DNA from: JBCFBK01 sp038562555
GTDB taxonomy: Bacteria > Bacteroidota > Bacteroidia > Bacteroidales > Prolixibacteraceae
Length of the DNA: 24,564 bases
Assembly (NCBI GenBank): GCA_038562555.1
Contig: JBCFBK010000071.1
Coordinates: forward strand, 1 to 24,564
Reading direction: 5' to 3'
The notes beneath the pieces are model-generated. The model saw only the letters and a program-made list of their open reading frames with translations, was not told the DNA's origin and made no database searches. Position 1 is the first letter of the stretch, and each line of letters starts with the position of its first letter. Shown piece by piece: positions 1 to 9,229 of this stretch. A program made the position numbers and the translations under genes.

Positions 1-64
1 ACAGCCGTGTTTTTTTAAAATAACACTTTAGGCGGAATTTTTTGCGAGGGCTTTTTCCCTGTGA

Positions 65-763
65 TTTGCTTTTTATAATTATAACAAGAATCACCAGAAA
101 ATACAATACACGACTGTATCGATACCAGATGGGCAAATGGGGAATGTAGTTCTTCCCGATGGATCTGAGGTTTCTCTAAACTCAGGATCAACATTGCGAT
201 ATCCCCACCTGTTCAGAACAACGAAACGGGATGTCTATTTCTCGGGAGAAGCATATTTTAAAGTTAAAAGTGATAAGTCACAACCATTCTTTGTTCACCT
301 GGATGAATATATCATTCAGGTAACCGGAACCTCCTTTAATGTGCGATCGTACGCGGATCAGCCTGTTGAAACCACCCTGATCGAAGGGAAAGTAAACATT
401 ATAAACTATACAGGAAAGGATCTGGCTAATTTGCTTCCCAATCAAATGTTTCATTTCAATATAATTGATCATAAGGCAGAGATACGTAGGATAAATCCGG
501 AAATTTACACGATGTGGAAGGAAGGAAAATTACTTCTTAACAACGAGAATCTGGGTGAAATTGCTGAAAAATTAGAGCGATGGTATCATGTACAAATTGA
601 ATTCACAGACGAAAGGATCAAACAGAAAAGAATAACCGGTACGATCTTAAAAAGTAAGCCTTTTGACCAGATTATAAAGATCCTGGCAATAAAAGAGTCT
701 CTGAATTATCATATTCAGGTGCGAACAGACGCGCCTGATATTATTACATTCTCATTGAATTAG
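65..763 (+). CDS. FecR-family anti-sigma factor, C-terminal part (5' end missing or frameshifted)
   Basis: This is the periplasmic part of an inner-membrane anti-sigma factor that would relay a signal from an STN-type SusC transporter to an ECF sigma factor. The frame is open from base 65. The first ATG (137) lies inside the conserved FecR core (GNVVLPDGSEVSLNSGS), so it is not a believable start. The FecR barrel continues with FSGEAYFKV and GTSFNVRSY, and a DUF4974-like tail follows (LGEIAEKLERWYHVQIEF...). The cytoplasmic and membrane parts are missing: stops lie at 29-31 and 62-64 in this frame, while frame 1 stays open from base 1 to the stop at 76-78. Either the gene is broken there or the sequence has an indel in a T-rich run. 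It sits 251 bases upstream of a susC that carries an STN domain, the usual FecR partner. Family assignment is firm; intactness is doubtful. Confidence 0.85.
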   Translation, partial: FAFYNYNKNHQKIQYTTVSIPDGQMGNVVLPDGSEVSLNSGSTLRYPHLFRTTKRDVYFSGEAYFKVKSDKSQPFFVHLDEYIIQVTGTSFNVRSYADQPVETTLIEGKVNIINYTGKDLANLLPNQMFHFNIIDHKAEIRRINPEIYTMWKEGKLLLNNENLGEIAEKLERWYHVQIEFTDERIKQKRITGTILKSKPFDQIIKILAIKESLNYHIQVRTDAPDIITFSLN

Positions 764-939
764 TCGTAACTACTAAAATTGAAAATTATGATGATATAAC
801 AATTACGATTAAGAGAGAGCAAAGACAAGCTCGCTTGGGTTTGCCGGGCGTGAGTAATTTGCACGAAGCGAAAACTGAAAGTTCAGCAATTGGCGATAAA
901 CAACAGGAGGATTCGATCTGTATCGTCTGAAATTAAAAA

Positions 940-971
940 GGCAGCAAAGATGCGCGCACATTTTCGCTGCC
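940..971 (+). promoter_or_regulatory. Hairpin in the susC leader
   Basis: A six-base-pair stem (GGCAGC/GCTGCC) is extended, after one A-C mismatch, by a further six pairs including one G-U, around a loop at 953-958. It lies 43 bases before the susC start codon, and no T-run follows, so it is not a typical terminator. The second susC in this window also has hairpins in the same place after its fecR, and both transporter genes start with the same CAAATTTATG context. This suggests a leader element that controls transcript stability or readthrough from fecR into susC. The remaining bases of 764-1014 hold no recognised gene. Confidence 0.4.
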
Positions 972-1014
972 ATAAAAATCAAACATAGTTGTTTAATTCA
1001 AACATTTCAAATTT

Positions 1015-4000
1015 ATGAAAAAAAAACAAATGTGTTGCAGTCAAAAAAGATTGCAGACTAAAATCTTTTTAGTCATGAAATTAACTATTGTACTCATCTT
1101 GACCTGCATTTTTGCAGCTCATGCAAACTCCTGGTCGCAGGGGGTGAAGTTAAGCCTGGCAATGCCTCAGGCATCAATTATTCAGGTTTTAAAAGAAATT
1201 GAAAACCAAAGTGAATTTTATTTCTTTTATGATGAAGCGGAATTGAAGCAGCAAAAAACGTTTGAATTTGATGTGAAGGATGCTTCTATTCAGCAGGCAT
1301 TGGACCAACTCCTGCAAAATACGAACCTCACGTATAAGATCATTGACCGCTATATTCTGATCAGTCAAAAAGGACAGTCAAACATGACCACACAACAGCC
1401 AGGCTTGCGAACTGTTTCAGGTAAGGTAACTGACAAAACGAATGTCGGTTTACCCGGAGTAACGGTGACTATTAAGGGGACAAACAAAGGAAGTATTACT
1501 GATATTGAAGGGAATTATAGTCTGCGAAATATTCCTTCCGATGCGATACTGGTGTTTACATTTGTCGGAATGCAATCGCGTGAAGTGCCGATTGCAGATA
1601 AAACCAGGATAGACATTGTCATGGAGGATAAAACTATTGGAATTGAAGAGGTAGTGGCTATCGGTTACGGGACTCAGAAGAAAGTAAACATCACTGGATC
1701 CGTTTCGACTGTTAACAGCAAAAATTTGGTTCAGGTTGTATCAACAAGTACTTCCCAAGCTTTACAAGGTCGCATGTCAGGTATTCAAGTATCACAGAAT
1801 GATGGAAGTCCAGGATCAGGCTCCAGTATTAAGATCCGGGGTATAGGTTCTTTGAAATCAAATAACTCTCCTCTTATTGTTGTGGATGGGTTCATTGGAA
1901 GTCTGGATGACATAGCTGCGGGAGATATTGAATCTATATCCGTGCTTAAGGATGCGGCATCTTGTGCCATTTATGGGTCGCGTGCTGCCAATGGCGTAAT
2001 TTTGCTAACTACAAAACGAGGAAAACCGGGCAAAATGACTGTTGATTTTCGTGCAGAGTATGGTATGCAAAGTATAACGAAAAAACCGGATTTTCTCGAT
2101 GCACAAGAATATGCACAAAAGCAAAATGAGGAAAGGATCTATAATAAACAACAGCCTTATTGGACAGGAGATCTTTCTCCTGAAAAATTAGGTCAGGGAA
2201 CCGATTGGTATGGTTACATTTTTGATCATCAAAAACCAATTCAGAATTACCATCTTGGTATAAGTGGAGGAACTGAATCAACGCGTTACGCAATCTCTTT
2301 AGCATATATTGACCAGAAAGGAATCGTTCTAGGCTCATCTTATAATAGAACAAATCTGCGGGCAAACTTCGATCATGAGTTTAATAAAAAAATCAAGTTG
2401 GGTGTTAATATTGATCTTAGAAGATCAAATTCTTTTGATGAAACCGGGGGAATATTTAATCTGTCAAAATCAATTATGACTACATCTCCGACAGTTCCTA
2501 TTTTTTTCCCTGATGGATCTCCTGGTATATTTTTACCAAGTAAGCCTGGGGAAAAGACTATGGATGGTTACCTGACTCCTAATTTAGTGAGAGGTAGTAA
2601 TGCTAATACCGTACAAGGATTTCTGGCTCGTACCAATCTATTTTTAGAGATTGAGCTATTAAAGGGACTCACATTTAAATCTGTTTTCAATAAAAGTATA
2701 TCGTATGATGATACAAAAGAATGGACTCCAACTTATGCATATTACTCCCCTGAAAACTTAACAAGTCCTGCAATTAGTAATTCTACTGCTATACTTTCAA
2801 ATTCGTGGTTATCCAGTGATACTTGGGAACTCCAGGAAATATTAGCCTATAAATTAAGCATAGAGAACCATAATATCTCACTGTTTGCAGGATTCTCATC
2901 CGAAGAAGCAAATTCAAAAGATATGAGTGGGATAAAAACAAACTTTCCCGGGAATAACCTTCAAGTCATGAGTGCCGGAAGTGTCATTAATTCATTGTCC
3001 GGCACAACAAGGGAATCTGCTGTTACCTCACTATTTGGGCAAATTAACTATGACTATAAAGGTAAGTATCTCTTTCAGTCGAATATCCGCCGGGATGGAT
3101 CCTCTGTTTTTGCTCCCGGGAAACAATTCGGTGTATTTCCCTCAATATCCGCAGGTTGGAGACTAAGTGAAGAGCCTTTCATAAAAAAGATAAGTCAAAT
3201 AAGTAATCTGAAGTTGCGTTTAGGCTATGGAAGTTTGGGTAATGCAGGAATACCTCAATATGCATGGATAAGCACTTATCAATTAACAGATGGACAGCCA
3301 TTTGGATCTCATATTCAAGTATGGACGCCGGCATACTATATCACTGATATGACTAACCCGGATATAAAATGGGAAACTACAACGACTTTTGATTTGGGAA
3401 TGGATCTTGGATTATTTGATAGCCGTTTAAATGTGGTTGCAGATTATTATCGGAGAAATACAACAGATATGCTACTTGATGCCACAATACCCGGATCGTC
3501 CGGTTATATTAAAGGACCTGTCATAAACTTAGGCAAGGTTCAAAATAAGGGATGGGAATTTACTGCATCTTGGGGCGACAGTAACGGAAGTTTTAAGTAT
3601 GGTGCGTCATTTAATCTTTCACATAATGAAAATACGGTAATTGATATGGGTGGAATCAAGCCGCAAATTGAAGGAGGAAAGATTGTGAAAGAAGGATTGC
3701 CAATTAATTCATTTTGGGGATATAAAACAGATGGAATATTCCGCACTTGGGATGAAGTAAATTCTTATCCGCATTTTACAGGAGATTTTCGTCCAGGAGA
3801 ATACAAAGTGGTGGATGTAAGCGGATCTGCTGGAGTCCCTGATGGTAAAATTACAGCAGAGGACAAGGTATTTTTAGGAGACAGGAACCCCAAATATTAT
3901 TATGGTGCAACGCTCAATGGAGAATGGAAAGGTATTGATATAAGCATATTGTTTTCGGGGGAGGCTCAAAAGAAAGCACTCTATGAAAACATATGGGGAA

Positions 4001-4410
4001 CAGGTCCTTCAACTGGTTATGGCCAAACTATGAAATACTGGTTTGATAATCGTGCAATTTTAGATGCTTCCGGAAATGTGATAAGCGGAACAACACCTGT
4101 TGCTGGTACTAAGTTTAATGACTGGAATTATTACTCGGATGGTAACATATATGACGTATCATTCTTAAGAGTTAAGAACATTCAAATAGGCTACTCAATA
4201 CCCAAGAAACTGTTAACCCGACTTAAGGTAAGCCATGTACGAGCATACATTAACTCGGTTAATCCAATTTTGTTTACAAAGTATATCGGTGCGGATCCTG
4301 AAACGACTTCTGATGTAAGTAACGTGAGATTTGGATCCTCTGGTCGTGGCGGGTTCCAATACTATCCGGTTTCTAAAACGTACAGTGTGGGTATTTCTGT
4401 AAAATTCTAA
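1015..4410 (+). CDS. SusC-like TonB-dependent outer-membrane transporter with STN domain
   Basis: This 1131-residue outer-membrane barrel would import oligosaccharides using TonB energy together with the SusD lipoprotein encoded 23 bases downstream. A short charged extension precedes the signal peptide, which begins near residue 22 (MKLTIVLILTCIFAAHANS). Next comes an STN domain at about residues 44-118, then a carboxypeptidase-regulatory-like domain from about 134 (VSGKVTDKTNVGLPGVTV), a TonB-box region (IEEVVAIGYGTQKK), a plug with SVLKDAASCAIYGSRAANG, and the barrel. The last strand ends in an aromatic residue (SVGISVKF), as outer-membrane barrels do, so the gene is complete. The STN domain marks it as a signalling transporter that talks to a FecR, fitting the fecR upstream. 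Family call is very secure; substrate cannot be read from the sequence. Confidence 0.97.
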   Translation: MKKKQMCCSQKRLQTKIFLVMKLTIVLILTCIFAAHANSWSQGVKLSLAMPQASIIQVLKEIENQSEFYFFYDEAELKQQKTFEFDVKDASIQQALDQLLQNTNLTYKIIDRYILISQKGQSNMTTQQPGLRTVSGKVTDKTNVGLPGVTVTIKGTNKGSITDIEGNYSLRNIPSDAILVFTFVGMQSREVPIADKTRIDIVMEDKTIGIEEVVAIGYGTQKKVNITGSVSTVNSKNLVQVVSTSTSQALQGRMSGIQVSQNDGSPGSGSSIKIRGIGSLKSNNSPLIVVDGFIGSLDDIAAGDIESISVLKDAASCAIYGSRAANGVILLTTKRGKPGKMTVDFRAEYGMQSITKKPDFLDAQEYAQKQNEERIYNKQQPYWTGDLSPEKLGQGTDWYGYIFDHQKPIQNYHLGISGGTESTRYAISLAYIDQKGIVLGSSYNRTNLRANFDHEFNKKIKLGVNIDLRRSNSFDETGGIFNLSKSIMTTSPTVPIFFPDGSPGIFLPSKPGEKTMDGYLTPNLVRGSNANTVQGFLARTNLFLEIELLKGLTFKSVFNKSISYDDTKEWTPTYAYYSPENLTSPAISNSTAILSNSWLSSDTWELQEILAYKLSIENHNISLFAGFSSEEANSKDMSGIKTNFPGNNLQVMSAGSVINSLSGTTRESAVTSLFGQINYDYKGKYLFQSNIRRDGSSVFAPGKQFGVFPSISAGWRLSEEPFIKKISQISNLKLRLGYGSLGNAGIPQYAWISTYQLTDGQPFGSHIQVWTPAYYITDMTNPDIKWETTTTFDLGMDLGLFDSRLNVVADYYRRNTTDMLLDATIPGSSGYIKGPVINLGKVQNKGWEFTASWGDSNGSFKYGASFNLSHNENTVIDMGGIKPQIEGGKIVKEGLPINSFWGYKTDGIFRTWDEVNSYPHFTGDFRPGEYKVVDVSGSAGVPDGKITAEDKVFLGDRNPKYYYGATLNGEWKGIDISILFSGEAQKKALYENIWGTGPSTGYGQTMKYWFDNRAILDASGNVISGTTPVAGTKFNDWNYYSDGNIYDVSFLRVKNIQIGYSIPKKLLTRLKVSHVRAYINSVNPILFTKYIGADPETTSDVSNVRFGSSGRGGFQYYPVSKTYSVGISVKF

Positions 4411-4433
4411 TTAAAAAGCTAAATACTATTCAC

Positions 4434-6107
4434 ATGAAAAATTATATAATTCTATTCGTATGGTCAGTTCTGCCAATTCTATTAAATTCCTGTGGAGAAG
4501 ATTTCCTCACTAAATATCCAGATGATAAAATTAGCTCAGGAACATTTTTCAAAAATGAAACTGATTTCATCAATGCTGTAAACGGAGTATACGACGGATT
4601 GATAAAAGAAGGTGATTCTGAATTTTTTCCTATGAACGATATGGCGACACCTTTTGCCAATGGAGGTGGAGGACGTTTTACCATCTACAAATTTGGGGTC
4701 GTTGGTTTAAATAGCAGCTGGGTCAGGGCCAGTGAGCAATGGAACACTCTTTATACAGCCATTGGCCGAGCCAATAATTTGCTGGCCAATATTGATAATA
4801 AAGAGGCAGTTATCTCGGAGACCATGCGTAACCGAATCAAAGGAGAAGCGCTCTTTATCCGGGCTTATGCCTATTTTACATTAACCTACCTGATGGGTGA
4901 TGTTCCACTCATTACGAGTCCGCAAAAATATGAAGAGTTACTTGTTTCCCGTACACCCAAAACTGAAGTTATCAACCATATTATAGATGATTTAAAATCA
5001 GCAGAAACACTACTTCCTTCTGTAAAAACTTATAGGGGTACCAAGAACCTTGGTCGGGTTTCAATGGGCGCAGCCAAATCGCTTCTCGGTAAAATATATA
5101 TCTATGAAAAACGCTGGCAAGAAGCCAAAGATAAACTGCTCGAAGTAATTTCTTCCGGAGACTATGTTCTTAGTCCGAATTTTTCCGATCAATTCTGGCC
5201 TGCAGGTGAAAACGGACCGGAGTCAATATTTGAACTCCAATACGAGAATTATGATACAGGTTCGAGCGACGCAAATAAATATGTCACCTTTATCGGATTT
5301 ACCAATTTGTCAAATACTGCATTCAGTGATGGATATAATTATATTAATCCGACTCAGTATTTTACCGATTTATATGAAACAAAGAATGGGTATAAGGTTA
5401 ATAGTACCTTTAAAGAAGTTGTGGCAACTTCACCATACCGTACTTGGGTGTACAATTACAATTGCATTGATCCATCTTTTAATCCTGCATTACCTTTTGA
5501 CAATCGAGACCCCCGTCTTAAGTGGACGATCTGGTATGAAGATACTCCATACATCACCGAATTCATGAGCCGTACAGGAATGACCGGCGTCAATTTCAAA
5601 TCAAGGTATATTCCAGAGTCCAACTATGCATCAGTTAAATATAACATCGGAAAAATAGGATTGGCTGCCAAAAGTCCAATGAACATGATTATTATTCGTT
5701 ATGCAGATGTTTTGTTGCTATATGCTGAAGCAAACATAGAATTGAACAATCTTACAGAGGCTGTCAAATATATTAACATGGTTCGGCAGCGACCTAGCGT
5801 AATGATGCCTACAGTTGAACAGGTAGGGACAATTACCGGAACACCTGTTGCAACAGATAAGTTGGAATTGACAAACTTTTTACGTAAGGAGAGATTTCGG
5901 GAGCTAGCGTTTGAGTGGGGACACATGTATTCTGATATGGTCCGATGGGGCATACTTGCCGAGGAAACGACTGCTTATTGGACAGCCAACAGAGATGGAT
6001 TCAACAATCCTGCATTGTCATCCTTTAGCAAGGACTATTATCTGTGGCCAATACCGCAGGCTGAAATTGTCAAAAATCCAAACCTCACACAGAATCCAGG
6101 ATACTGA
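4434..6107 (+). CDS. SusD-like glycan-binding outer-membrane lipoprotein (RagB/SusD family)
   Basis: This 557-residue surface lipoprotein caps the SusC barrel and captures glycan. The signal peptide ends in a lipobox (LLNSC), giving a lipidated cysteine near residue 20. The N-terminal FLTKYPDDKISSGTFFKNETDFINAVNGVYDGL segment contains the typical SusD start, TPR-like helices follow (RIKGEALFIRAYAYFTL), then RYADVLLLYAEANIELNN and the family C-terminus IPQAEIVKNPNLTQNPGY. Length and C-terminus show it is complete. It is co-directional with and close to susC, so the two form one transcription unit. Directly after its stop codon the sequence turns into group II intron debris, so anything that originally followed susD, such as a surface glycan-binding protein or an endo-acting enzyme, has been lost or displaced. 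Confidence 0.97.
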   Translation: MKNYIILFVWSVLPILLNSCGEDFLTKYPDDKISSGTFFKNETDFINAVNGVYDGLIKEGDSEFFPMNDMATPFANGGGGRFTIYKFGVVGLNSSWVRASEQWNTLYTAIGRANNLLANIDNKEAVISETMRNRIKGEALFIRAYAYFTLTYLMGDVPLITSPQKYEELLVSRTPKTEVINHIIDDLKSAETLLPSVKTYRGTKNLGRVSMGAAKSLLGKIYIYEKRWQEAKDKLLEVISSGDYVLSPNFSDQFWPAGENGPESIFELQYENYDTGSSDANKYVTFIGFTNLSNTAFSDGYNYINPTQYFTDLYETKNGYKVNSTFKEVVATSPYRTWVYNYNCIDPSFNPALPFDNRDPRLKWTIWYEDTPYITEFMSRTGMTGVNFKSRYIPESNYASVKYNIGKIGLAAKSPMNMIIIRYADVLLLYAEANIELNNLTEAVKYINMVRQRPSVMMPTVEQVGTITGTPVATDKLELTNFLRKERFRELAFEWGHMYSDMVRWGILAEETTAYWTANRDGFNNPALSSFSKDYYLWPIPQAEIVKNPNLTQNPGY

Positions 6108-6460
6108 GTGTCACGAACAACGCAAGCTGGAGCTGTGTAAACGATGGGAGCAGGCCCCCGGAGCCGTGCACGCGCTGGTACCAAACCACCTTTAAGCTGC
6201 TGAGGTTAAAAGCCAGGGTGGTGAGTGTTAAAGGAAAAGGCATTACAAAAGTAAGATGGTTGTTACTGTACATTGAAAGATGGTCGGTAGCTCCTCTCCA
6301 AAAAGAAGACGGCACGATAGTGGCTCGTATCAAAGGGGTTCAGCAAAGTTCGCTGATTTCACCACTGATGAGCGCCATTTATCTCAATGAGGTTAACAAG
6401 ATACTTGAAGAGGCAAAGGAGTCCTGTTGGGGATTTCAGAAACTTTTCCGGATTCACTGA
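6108..6460 (+). pseudogene. Degenerate group II intron fragment with part of its reverse transcriptase/maturase
   Basis: The reading frame that holds the RT fragment contains VRWLLLYIERWSVAPLQKED, then GTIVARIKGVQQSSLISPLM and SAIYLNEVNK. This matches the middle of group II intron reverse transcriptases (RW.KAP...DG......GTPQGG.ISPLLANIYLH). The conserved PQG has become QQS, and the catalytic YADD motif and the whole maturase end are absent; the frame stops at 6458-6460. The fragment is also missing its N-terminus: the residues upstream of 6218 are not convincing RT. The stretch 6108-6190 has no protein match I recognise; the GTGTC just after the susD stop is vaguely like a group II intron 5' end, but that is weak. 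The fragment is immobile and non-functional. Confidence 0.75.
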
Positions 6461-6630
6461 AGCGCATGAGCGCCTTGAACAAATGCCTGGCTTTCACCCA
6501 AATGGTCAATCATGAATTTCTGGACGAAAGCTTCAAAATAGAGCGAGCAACTTTTTCGGACGGGACCACGGTAACAGTTAACTGGGAAACGAAAAATGTT
6601 GAAATTAAACCTGAATTAAAAGTTAAATAA
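6427..6630 (+). pseudogene. C-terminal stub of an eroded enzyme gene, probably a glycoside hydrolase
   Basis: About 60 residues remain (SLKRMSALNKCLAFTQMVNHEFLDESFKIERATFSDGTTVTVNWETKNVEIKPELKVK contains the whole recognisable part, here split at the HEFLDESF helix and the ATFSDGTTVTVNW strand). A final strand of the form FSDGTTVTVNW resembles the C-terminal beta-sandwich of large Bacteroidota glycoside hydrolases such as DUF5696-type proteins, which I recall but cannot verify here. Its stop codon overlaps the next start (TAATG at 6628-6632), the arrangement of a translationally coupled operon gene, which argues that this is the true end of a former gene rather than chance. Only a TTG could serve as a start, and the bases before it merge into the intron debris. 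It probably encodes nothing useful now. Confidence 0.5.
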
Positions 6631-9149
6631 TGAAATTTTCTTTGATTATTCTGATCCTTTTTGCCGGCTCGACTCTATCTTCGGCGCAATTGTCGCGATG
6701 GTCGGATAGCGATTATCAAAAGCTTGTATCACAAGCTGATCTCATTTATCAGCAACCGGTAAGCCGGAGCGAAGCAGGACAGCCTGTCGGGAACGGGAAA
6801 ATGGGAAGTCTGGTTTGGACGATCCCTTCACAAGTGAAGATGCAGGTTAATCGTGTCGATATTTTTGCAAGCAATTCAGCGACTAATAATTTTTTCGAGC
6901 GGAATACCGATTATTGCGGAGGTGCAGCATTTGTTGATTTTGATTTCGGTGAAGAAGTTTTTGTCGGGCCGGATTTCCGGCAGCATTTGTCGTGTTATGA
7001 TGGTTTGGTCAAAGTATGGGGAAAATCGGTGAATATGGACCTGCTGGCCTGGAACGAGCAGGATGTGATGGCTGCCCGGGTTTATGATCAACGGAAACGT
7101 TCTTTACCGGTTTTTATCAATCTTCGTATGCTTCGTATGCCGGTGAGCAAAAAGGGCAATCATACCGCGATTTCAAAAATCAGCACTTTCGAAGGTAATA
7201 TTGTGCTTACTCAGGAATTCAGGGAAGATGATTATTACTGCGGATCGGCCGTTGTTATCGGCGTCTCCGGCACCGGTGCCAGAGCAGAGTTGACCGACGA
7301 GTCAACCGTCCGGTTGGTCACGGAACCGGGGGCCGGTCAATTTTCAGTGTTAATTGCCAGTGCCGCCGGTTTCGATCCGCAAAAGGATCTGGTTGCAGAG
7401 GCTGTTGAAAAACTGCAGGACGCGAAGCTAAAAACATATGATGGTTTATATCAGTCAAATCAACAATGGTGGAGCGACTTTTGGCGTCAGTCCTTTATCC
7501 GGCTGAGCAGTCCGGACGATGTAGCTGATTTTATTGAGCAAAATTATACCTATTACCTTTATATAATGGCATCAAGCTCCCGAGGGAATTATCCTGTAAA
7601 ATTTAACGGGATGTTGTGGACGACCGGCGGAGACCGTCGTCAATGGGGCGGTGCGTATTGGGGAGCTAACCAAAGTTGTTTGTATAATGCGCTGTTTCCC
7701 ACCAATCATTTGGAATTGATGGATCCGATGTTTAACATGTATTCATCCGCCTACGGTTCGTTCGAGACTGCTGCCCGTCAGCAATGGGGATCGAAAGGGA
7801 TTTATATTCCTGAGACCGTTGGCTTTGATGGGGTTCCCGAACTGGCTGAAGATATTGCCGGGGAGATGCGGGCCCTTTACCTGCTTCAAAAGCCCTGGGA
7901 ACAACGTTCAAAAGGGTTTATGGATTACGCAGAGAACAAACAGCCGTTTTTAAGCAGATGGAACTGGAAATACACCGGGCAGTGGATCGATGGCCGTTTT
8001 ATTTTTAAAGAAAGGGGTGATGGTCCCAATGGCCCGGTCAATCACATCTTTTCCCGTTCTGCAAAAATTGCTTATCAGTATTGGCAGAAATATGAATACA
8101 CCTGCGACCTGAATTGGTTAAAAGAAAAGGCTTACCCCATGCTGAAAGGGGTTGCTGAATTTTACAGGAATTACCCGAACATTAAAAAGGACACGGATGG
8201 TAAATACCATATTTATCATGTAAACGATAATGAATCGATCTGGGGAGGGCACAATACAGTCGAGGAAATTTCTGCGATGATGGGAATTTTTCCCGTTGTT
8301 ATTAAAGCCTCAGAAATTTTAAAGATGGATCAGGAGATGCGTCCGGTGTGGAAGGAATTCCTGATAAATTTATCTTCTCTGCCAACGAATCGCAATTATC
8401 CCGATGGGGTTGAATCTCCCGAATTTTGGGTGGGGTCGTTGCAACCTGAAAGCAAAGTCCGCGGGAATGGTCAGCGTCCCCCGGATGGCAACACCATGCC
8501 GGTGTGGTTTTTCGATCTATGTAACCCCGGGGGCGATTCGGACAGGCTGAAAATCGCCCAAACAACTTTCAACAGGTATTTCAAAGACGGTATCAATAAG
8601 GATAGCTATCCCTATGTTTTATCGAAAATTCCTGCTGCCGGTGCTATATTGGGAAGCACCGACGCGGTGCGGTTTCTGCTTCCCAATCAGATTCGCCGCA
8701 GCCCCAAAGATGAAGTTTTGCCTAACCGGATGGACCTGAGCGAAGGATTTTACACGACCAACATTCAGCGTTTGGGACGTGCTGCCGACGCTTTGCAACT
8801 GGCATTGGTTCAAAGTTTCCCTCCTGCTCCGGGAAAAGAACCGGTGATCCGTATTTTTCCCGCTTGGCCCAGAGAATGGAATGCGCAATTCTCGTTGCTC
8901 TGCCGAGGCAATTTTTTGGTCACTTCTTCAATGAATCAGGGAGCGATCAGCTTTGTGGAAGTAAAATCACAGGCCGGACAAGTATGTCATCTAATTAATC
9001 CCTGGGGAAAAAGGAATATCGATATTTTAAAAAACGGCAAGAAACTGAAAACGACGAATCAGGAGCAACTGTCTTTTAAAACAAACGCCGGTGATCATTT
9101 CATCTTGTTGCCGGAAGGCGGTTCTCTTGGGCGCAATAACACCAATTAG
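6630..9149 (+). CDS. DUF5703/GH95-like six-hairpin glycoside hydrolase, secreted
   Basis: This 839-residue protein has a signal peptide (MKFSLIILILFAGSTLSSAQ) without a lipobox, so it is probably periplasmic. The N-terminal domain (YQQPVSRSEAGQPVGNGKMG, then VNRVDIFASN) matches the beta-sandwich of DUF5703 and GH95 proteins. A helical (alpha/alpha)6 part follows, with KFNGMLW at residues 324-330, WGGAYWGANQSCLYNAL in the place where GH95 enzymes carry their catalytic Asn residues, and HVNDNESIWGGHNTVEE with Glu535 as a candidate general acid. The C-terminus is a small beta-domain ending in FILLPEGG. Residue roles are inferred by analogy with clan GH-L/GH95 enzymes, and some motifs diverge, so substrate (L-fucose, L-galactose, D-galactose or other) is open. 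The start codon overlaps the stop of the preceding gene stub by one base. Confidence 0.75.
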   Translation: MKFSLIILILFAGSTLSSAQLSRWSDSDYQKLVSQADLIYQQPVSRSEAGQPVGNGKMGSLVWTIPSQVKMQVNRVDIFASNSATNNFFERNTDYCGGAAFVDFDFGEEVFVGPDFRQHLSCYDGLVKVWGKSVNMDLLAWNEQDVMAARVYDQRKRSLPVFINLRMLRMPVSKKGNHTAISKISTFEGNIVLTQEFREDDYYCGSAVVIGVSGTGARAELTDESTVRLVTEPGAGQFSVLIASAAGFDPQKDLVAEAVEKLQDAKLKTYDGLYQSNQQWWSDFWRQSFIRLSSPDDVADFIEQNYTYYLYIMASSSRGNYPVKFNGMLWTTGGDRRQWGGAYWGANQSCLYNALFPTNHLELMDPMFNMYSSAYGSFETAARQQWGSKGIYIPETVGFDGVPELAEDIAGEMRALYLLQKPWEQRSKGFMDYAENKQPFLSRWNWKYTGQWIDGRFIFKERGDGPNGPVNHIFSRSAKIAYQYWQKYEYTCDLNWLKEKAYPMLKGVAEFYRNYPNIKKDTDGKYHIYHVNDNESIWGGHNTVEEISAMMGIFPVVIKASEILKMDQEMRPVWKEFLINLSSLPTNRNYPDGVESPEFWVGSLQPESKVRGNGQRPPDGNTMPVWFFDLCNPGGDSDRLKIAQTTFNRYFKDGINKDSYPYVLSKIPAAGAILGSTDAVRFLLPNQIRRSPKDEVLPNRMDLSEGFYTTNIQRLGRAADALQLALVQSFPPAPGKEPVIRIFPAWPREWNAQFSLLCRGNFLVTSSMNQGAISFVEVKSQAGQVCHLINPWGKRNIDILKNGKKLKTTNQEQLSFKTNAGDHFILLPEGGSLGRNNTN

Positions 9150-9229
9150 TAATACTACTGCGTAAAATCGATGAAATGAATATTTTGAAAAGAAATGTAA
9201 ACCTCAGATAAAAGAACTATAGACGAACC

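Noticed and set aside
137..763. ATG at 137 as a complete short fecR
   Set aside because: It begins inside the conserved FecR barrel, and the family sequence (IPDGQ) continues upstream in frame.
5911..6195. 94-codon plus-strand frame crossing the end of susD
   Set aside because: It overlaps the susD C-terminus out of frame and its protein shows no family features.
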